NCBI RefSeq assembly: GCF_026340655.1
Contig: NZ_JAPEOZ010000001.1
Coordinates: 3,968,001 to 4,032,000 of the forward strand
Origin: Streptomyces sp. NBC_01275
Lineage (GTDB): Bacteria > Actinomycetota > Actinomycetes > Streptomycetales > Streptomycetaceae
DNA length: 64,000 nt
Direction of reading: 5' to 3'
Shown: positions 61,698-64,000 of the stretch, piece by piece
How positions within the stretch are numbered: the first letter of the stretch is position 1
How the letters are laid out: every line of letters starts with the position of its first letter
The notes under the pieces: model-generated
Database searches by the model: none
What the model was told of the DNA's origin: nothing
The model's input: only the letters and a program-made list of their open reading frames with translations
Position numbers and translations under genes: made by a program

Positions 61698-63188
61698 TCA
61701 CTCGTTGGCGGCTCGGGGGCGGCCGTCGTCGTCGTACTGGTCGAACAGGGGGGTGCGGCCGCGTTCCCGGGAGCGGCGGGCCGAGGCGGCCCGGCGGGCG
61801 TCGCTGCGTTCGTCGCCCTCCGGCCTGGGCTCGCCGTCGGAGGCCTCGTCCGACTCGCCGTCCGCTCCGGCGCCGCTCTCGGCGTCCCGGTTCCGGTCGT
61901 CGGCGGTGTGCTCGTGGGCCCCGTCCGCCGTGTCCTGGTCCGGCGCGACCGAGCTGGAGCGGGCCGAGCTCCAGGCGTCCGGCGCTCCGAGGTCCACGTC
62001 TGAGGTGGCCCGGGGCGCGACCGGCGCGGTCACGTAGGTCGGCAGCGGTACCGGTACCGGGTCCCAGCTCTCGCCGTGGCCGGGCCGGCGCTGCCGCTCA
62101 CGCTGCTGATCGACCCACTCCGCGTGGTCGGTCTGCTCGACGAGCGCCCTGCGGTCCGCGGCCAGCGCCAGCAGCCCGGGGTCGGTCTCCGGTTCGGGGT
62201 CCTCGTGCGGCTCCTCTGCGCCGGCGTCCGGGCCGGTGTCGGCCGAGGCGTTCGCGGACGCCGAGGCCCGCCTGCGCGGCTGGCGCTCCCGCAGCCGCTG
62301 CGCGGCGACCTCGGCCCGCCTGCGGTCCATCTGGTAGGCGAAGCGCCGGTGCTCCTGGGAGCGCAGGTACGCGATGTAGGCGCTGAGCAGGACGGCGGGC
62401 ACGGCGGGCGCCCAGAGGAACGTGAGTCCGCCGACGGCCGCGACGACCGCGCCGAGCGTGAAGGCGAGGAAGAGCAGGACGGTGGTGCGCCGACGGCGTG
62501 CGAGCGCCTTCGAGCGCTGGGCGCGCGCGGCGGCCGCCTGTGCGGAGGGCGTCGTGCGTCTCGCGACGGGGACCCGTGCCGGCGCACGTTCCGGCATGCG
62601 CTCCGCCCCACGCTGGTGCGCCGACGCGGCGCTCGCTTCATACCCGTGCCCCGATGCGGACGCGGGAGCCGATTCGGGCGCGGAGGCCTGCTCGTGCGGG
62701 GACTTGACCGCGTGCTCGCGCGCCGGCTTCGCCGCCTGTTCGCGCGCGGGCTTGGACGCCTGCTCACGGGTGGGCCGGGACGCCTGTTCGCGCTCCTGGC
62801 CGCGCGCCGGTTCACGCGTCGGCTCCGGGCGTTCCTGCCCGCGCTCCTGCCCACGTGCCGGTCCGCGCTCCTGCGGACGCTCCTGAACCGTCGCTTTCAC
62901 CTGCGGGCGGGTCGGAGGCATGGCGAAGGCCCGGACGTCCACCGATGCGGTGACGCCGTCCGGCGGCACGTCGGAGTCGGGCTCGCCCTCCTCGGTGGAG
63001 CGCGCCCGCAGGTCCTTGGCGTACCGGCGCTCCATGCCCGCCCGTCCGGACAGCAGCCGGATGGCGGTGCTGAAGCGTTCCGTCGGACGGGCTTCGTTCA
63101 GCTCGTCCTGCCTACGGAGCCACATCGGCACCAAGTAGGCGGCCCAGGCCCCGACGATGACTGCGTAGATGAGGCCGCTGCTGCTCAC
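61698..63188 (-). CDS. sepX: Cell division membrane protein SepX / gephyrin-like molybdotransferase receptor GlpR
   Basis: 496 residues. The conserved N-terminus SSSGLIYAVIVGAWAAYLVPMWLRRQDE is the first transmembrane segment plus the signature ARPTERFSTAIRLLSGRAGMERRY. A long disordered Arg/Gln/Glu/Ala-rich cytoplasmic linker (ERGQERPEPTREPARGQE, REQASKPAREQAAKP repeats) leads to two more helices (TTVLLFLAFTLGAVVAAVGGLTFLW, VPAVLLSAYIAYLRS) and a basic/acidic C-tail. In Streptomyces SepX supports Z-ring and crosswall stability; in Corynebacterium GlpR binds the gephyrin-like protein Glp. GTG 63188. Near-universal neighbour is a GNAT gene, as here. Confidence 0.92.
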   Translation of the reverse strand: MSSSGLIYAVIVGAWAAYLVPMWLRRQDELNEARPTERFSTAIRLLSGRAGMERRYAKDLRARSTEEGEPDSDVPPDGVTASVDVRAFAMPPTRPQVKATVQERPQERGPARGQERGQERPEPTREPARGQEREQASRPTREQASKPAREQAAKPAREHAVKSPHEQASAPESAPASASGHGYEASAASAHQRGAERMPERAPARVPVARRTTPSAQAAAARAQRSKALARRRRTTVLLFLAFTLGAVVAAVGGLTFLWAPAVPAVLLSAYIAYLRSQEHRRFAYQMDRRRAEVAAQRLRERQPRRRASASANASADTGPDAGAEEPHEDPEPETDPGLLALAADRRALVEQTDHAEWVDQQRERQRRPGHGESWDPVPVPLPTYVTAPVAPRATSDVDLGAPDAWSSARSSSVAPDQDTADGAHEHTADDRNRDAESGAGADGESDEASDGEPRPEGDERSDARRAASARRSRERGRTPLFDQYDDDGRPRAANE

Positions 63189-63393
63189 GCCTCACACGGT
63201 AGAGGGGTTTGCGTGAGGCCATCCGCCAATTGGGCCGGTGTGTCGCACGATCTGGCTGATATTTCGAGCTTTTTTTGTGACCGATGCGATCAACGGGCCG
63301 CCGAGGGAGTGAATTCAGCGCTCCGAGACCGCTACTAGAACGCCTCCAGAACGCCCCTAGACGGTCACCACTCGATCACTTTCGAACACTTAT

Positions 63394-64000
63394 TCAATTT
63401 CTGGGGCCGCCGTGATTCCCGGGAGTGTTCTGGGAGGCGTTGCGGGGGTTGTTCTGGGGGTCGCGGGGCTCACTCCGGGAGCGCGTGCGCCGCCAGCGGC
63501 TCAGCAGACCCTCCGGCACCTCCTCCGCGGTGAGTGCGAAGACGAGGTGGTCGCGCCAGGCGCCGTCGATGTGGAGATAGCGCGGCCGCAGCCCCTCCTC
63601 GCGGAAGCCGAGTTTCTCCACGACCCGGCGGCTGGGCCCGTTCTCGGGCCGGATGCAGACCTCGATGCGGTGCAGCCCGACCCTGCGGAAACAGTGGTCC
63701 ACGACGAGCGCCACGGCCGTCGGCATCACCCCGCGGCCGGCCACCGACTCGTCCACCCAGTAGCCGACGTGCCCGGAGCACATGGAGCCCCAGGTGATGC
63801 CGGCGACCGTCAACTGCCCGACGAGCCGCCCCTGGTACTCGATGACGAACGGCAGCATCCGCCCCGCGTTCGCCTCGGACCGCAGATGCCTCACCATCTG
63901 GCGGTACGTGGGCCGGTGCGCGATCGGCCCGCTGGGCGCGGGCGGCGGGATGGTCGCCTCCCAGGGGCGCAGCCAGTCCCGGTTGCGCCGGTTGACCTCA
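63394..64000 (-). CDS. RimJ/RimL-type GNAT acetyltransferase (5' end outside window)
   Basis: At least 201 residues visible; the frame runs to the window edge (EVNRRNRDWLRPWEATIPPPAP at the start of what is seen). GNAT core: MLPFVIEYQGRLVGQLTVAGITWGSMCSGHVGYWVDESVAGRGVMPTAVALVVDHCFRRVGLHRIEVCIRPENGPSRRVVEKLGFREEG. RimJ-like enzymes acetylate ribosomal protein or other N-termini. C-terminal ~25 residues are low complexity Asn/Arg/Pro (PQNNPRNASQNTPGN). Upstream of sepX on the same strand with a 205-base gap that includes an A/T tract. Confidence 0.9.
   Translation of the reverse strand, partial: EVNRRNRDWLRPWEATIPPPAPSGPIAHRPTYRQMVRHLRSEANAGRMLPFVIEYQGRLVGQLTVAGITWGSMCSGHVGYWVDESVAGRGVMPTAVALVVDHCFRRVGLHRIEVCIRPENGPSRRVVEKLGFREEGLRPRYLHIDGAWRDHLVFALTAEEVPEGLLSRWRRTRSRSEPRDPQNNPRNASQNTPGNHGGPRN

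Overview
The window is high-GC actinobacterial DNA and almost certainly the conserved core of a Streptomyces chromosome. Third codon positions are nearly all G or C, GTG starts are common, stops often overlap the next start (GTGA, ATGA), and several genes are Streptomyces-type: an SsgA-like sporulation protein, an RpfE-type cell-wall lytic factor, protein O-mannosyltransferase Pmt, SepX/GlpR and a MHYT membrane sensor. The gene order matches, from memory, the S. coelicolor SCO3136 to SCO3180 area.

Layout. 1-5.3 kb: galactose operon galT-galE-galK (galK cut by the window edge), divergent from a sodium:sugar symporter and a small membrane protein. 5.4-11.6 kb: an AraC regulator, a LuxR-type response regulator without its phospho-acceptor Asp, and two tandem membrane-anchored beta-propeller paralogues. 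11.9-18.0 kb: an ABC-F ATPase, a Tat-exported amidase, a nitrate-sensor-type histidine kinase and a MHYT protein. 18.3-24.5 kb: housekeeping genes ispE, rsmA/ksgA, rpfE, tatD, a zinc-ribbon protein and rsmI. 24.5-30.4 kb: cell-envelope block with pmt, two tandem penicillin-binding proteins and ssgE. 30.6-33.2 kb: Ni/Co ECF transporter (CbiM-PDGLE, CbiQ, CbiO) behind a Fur-family (Nur-like) box. 33.2-34.3 kb: ohrR-ohr peroxide pair. 34.4-41.3 kb: serine hydrolase, DUF1876 protein, arylamine N-acetyltransferase, VOC protein, EamA transporter, secreted propeller protein and lamin-tail protein. 41.6-44.7 kb: TetR-MMPL exporter pair with a clear operator. 44.8-48.2 kb: a tricorn protease. 48.5-52.6 kb: a Baeyer-Villiger-type monooxygenase/hydrolase/SDR operon divergent from a MerR regulator. 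52.7-59.6 kb: exonuclease III, a GNAT enzyme, and a two-component system divergent from an ABC/FtsX transporter. 59.6-61.5 kb: a decayed accessory patch (truncated AraC paralogue, DUF6083-like gene, remnants) ending at a tRNA-Ala(CGC). 61.7-64 kb: sepX/glpR and a RimJ-type acetyltransferase cut by the window edge.

Themes. Cell-wall growth and division genes cluster here (amidase, RpfE, Pmt, two PBPs, SsgE, SepX). Several self-contained regulator/target units carry visible dyad operators: TetR-MMPL, the BVMO operon and its divergent MerR, OhrR-Ohr, and the Ni/Co transporter. The window also has many in-frame tandem-repeat expansions inside otherwise conserved enzymes (RsmA tail, arylamine N-acetyltransferase loop, ABC ATPase N-terminus, kinase/regulator junction). 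The least conventional items are the BVMO-hydrolase-SDR cassette, the atypical response regulator, the repeat-bearing enzymes and the remnant island beside the tRNA.
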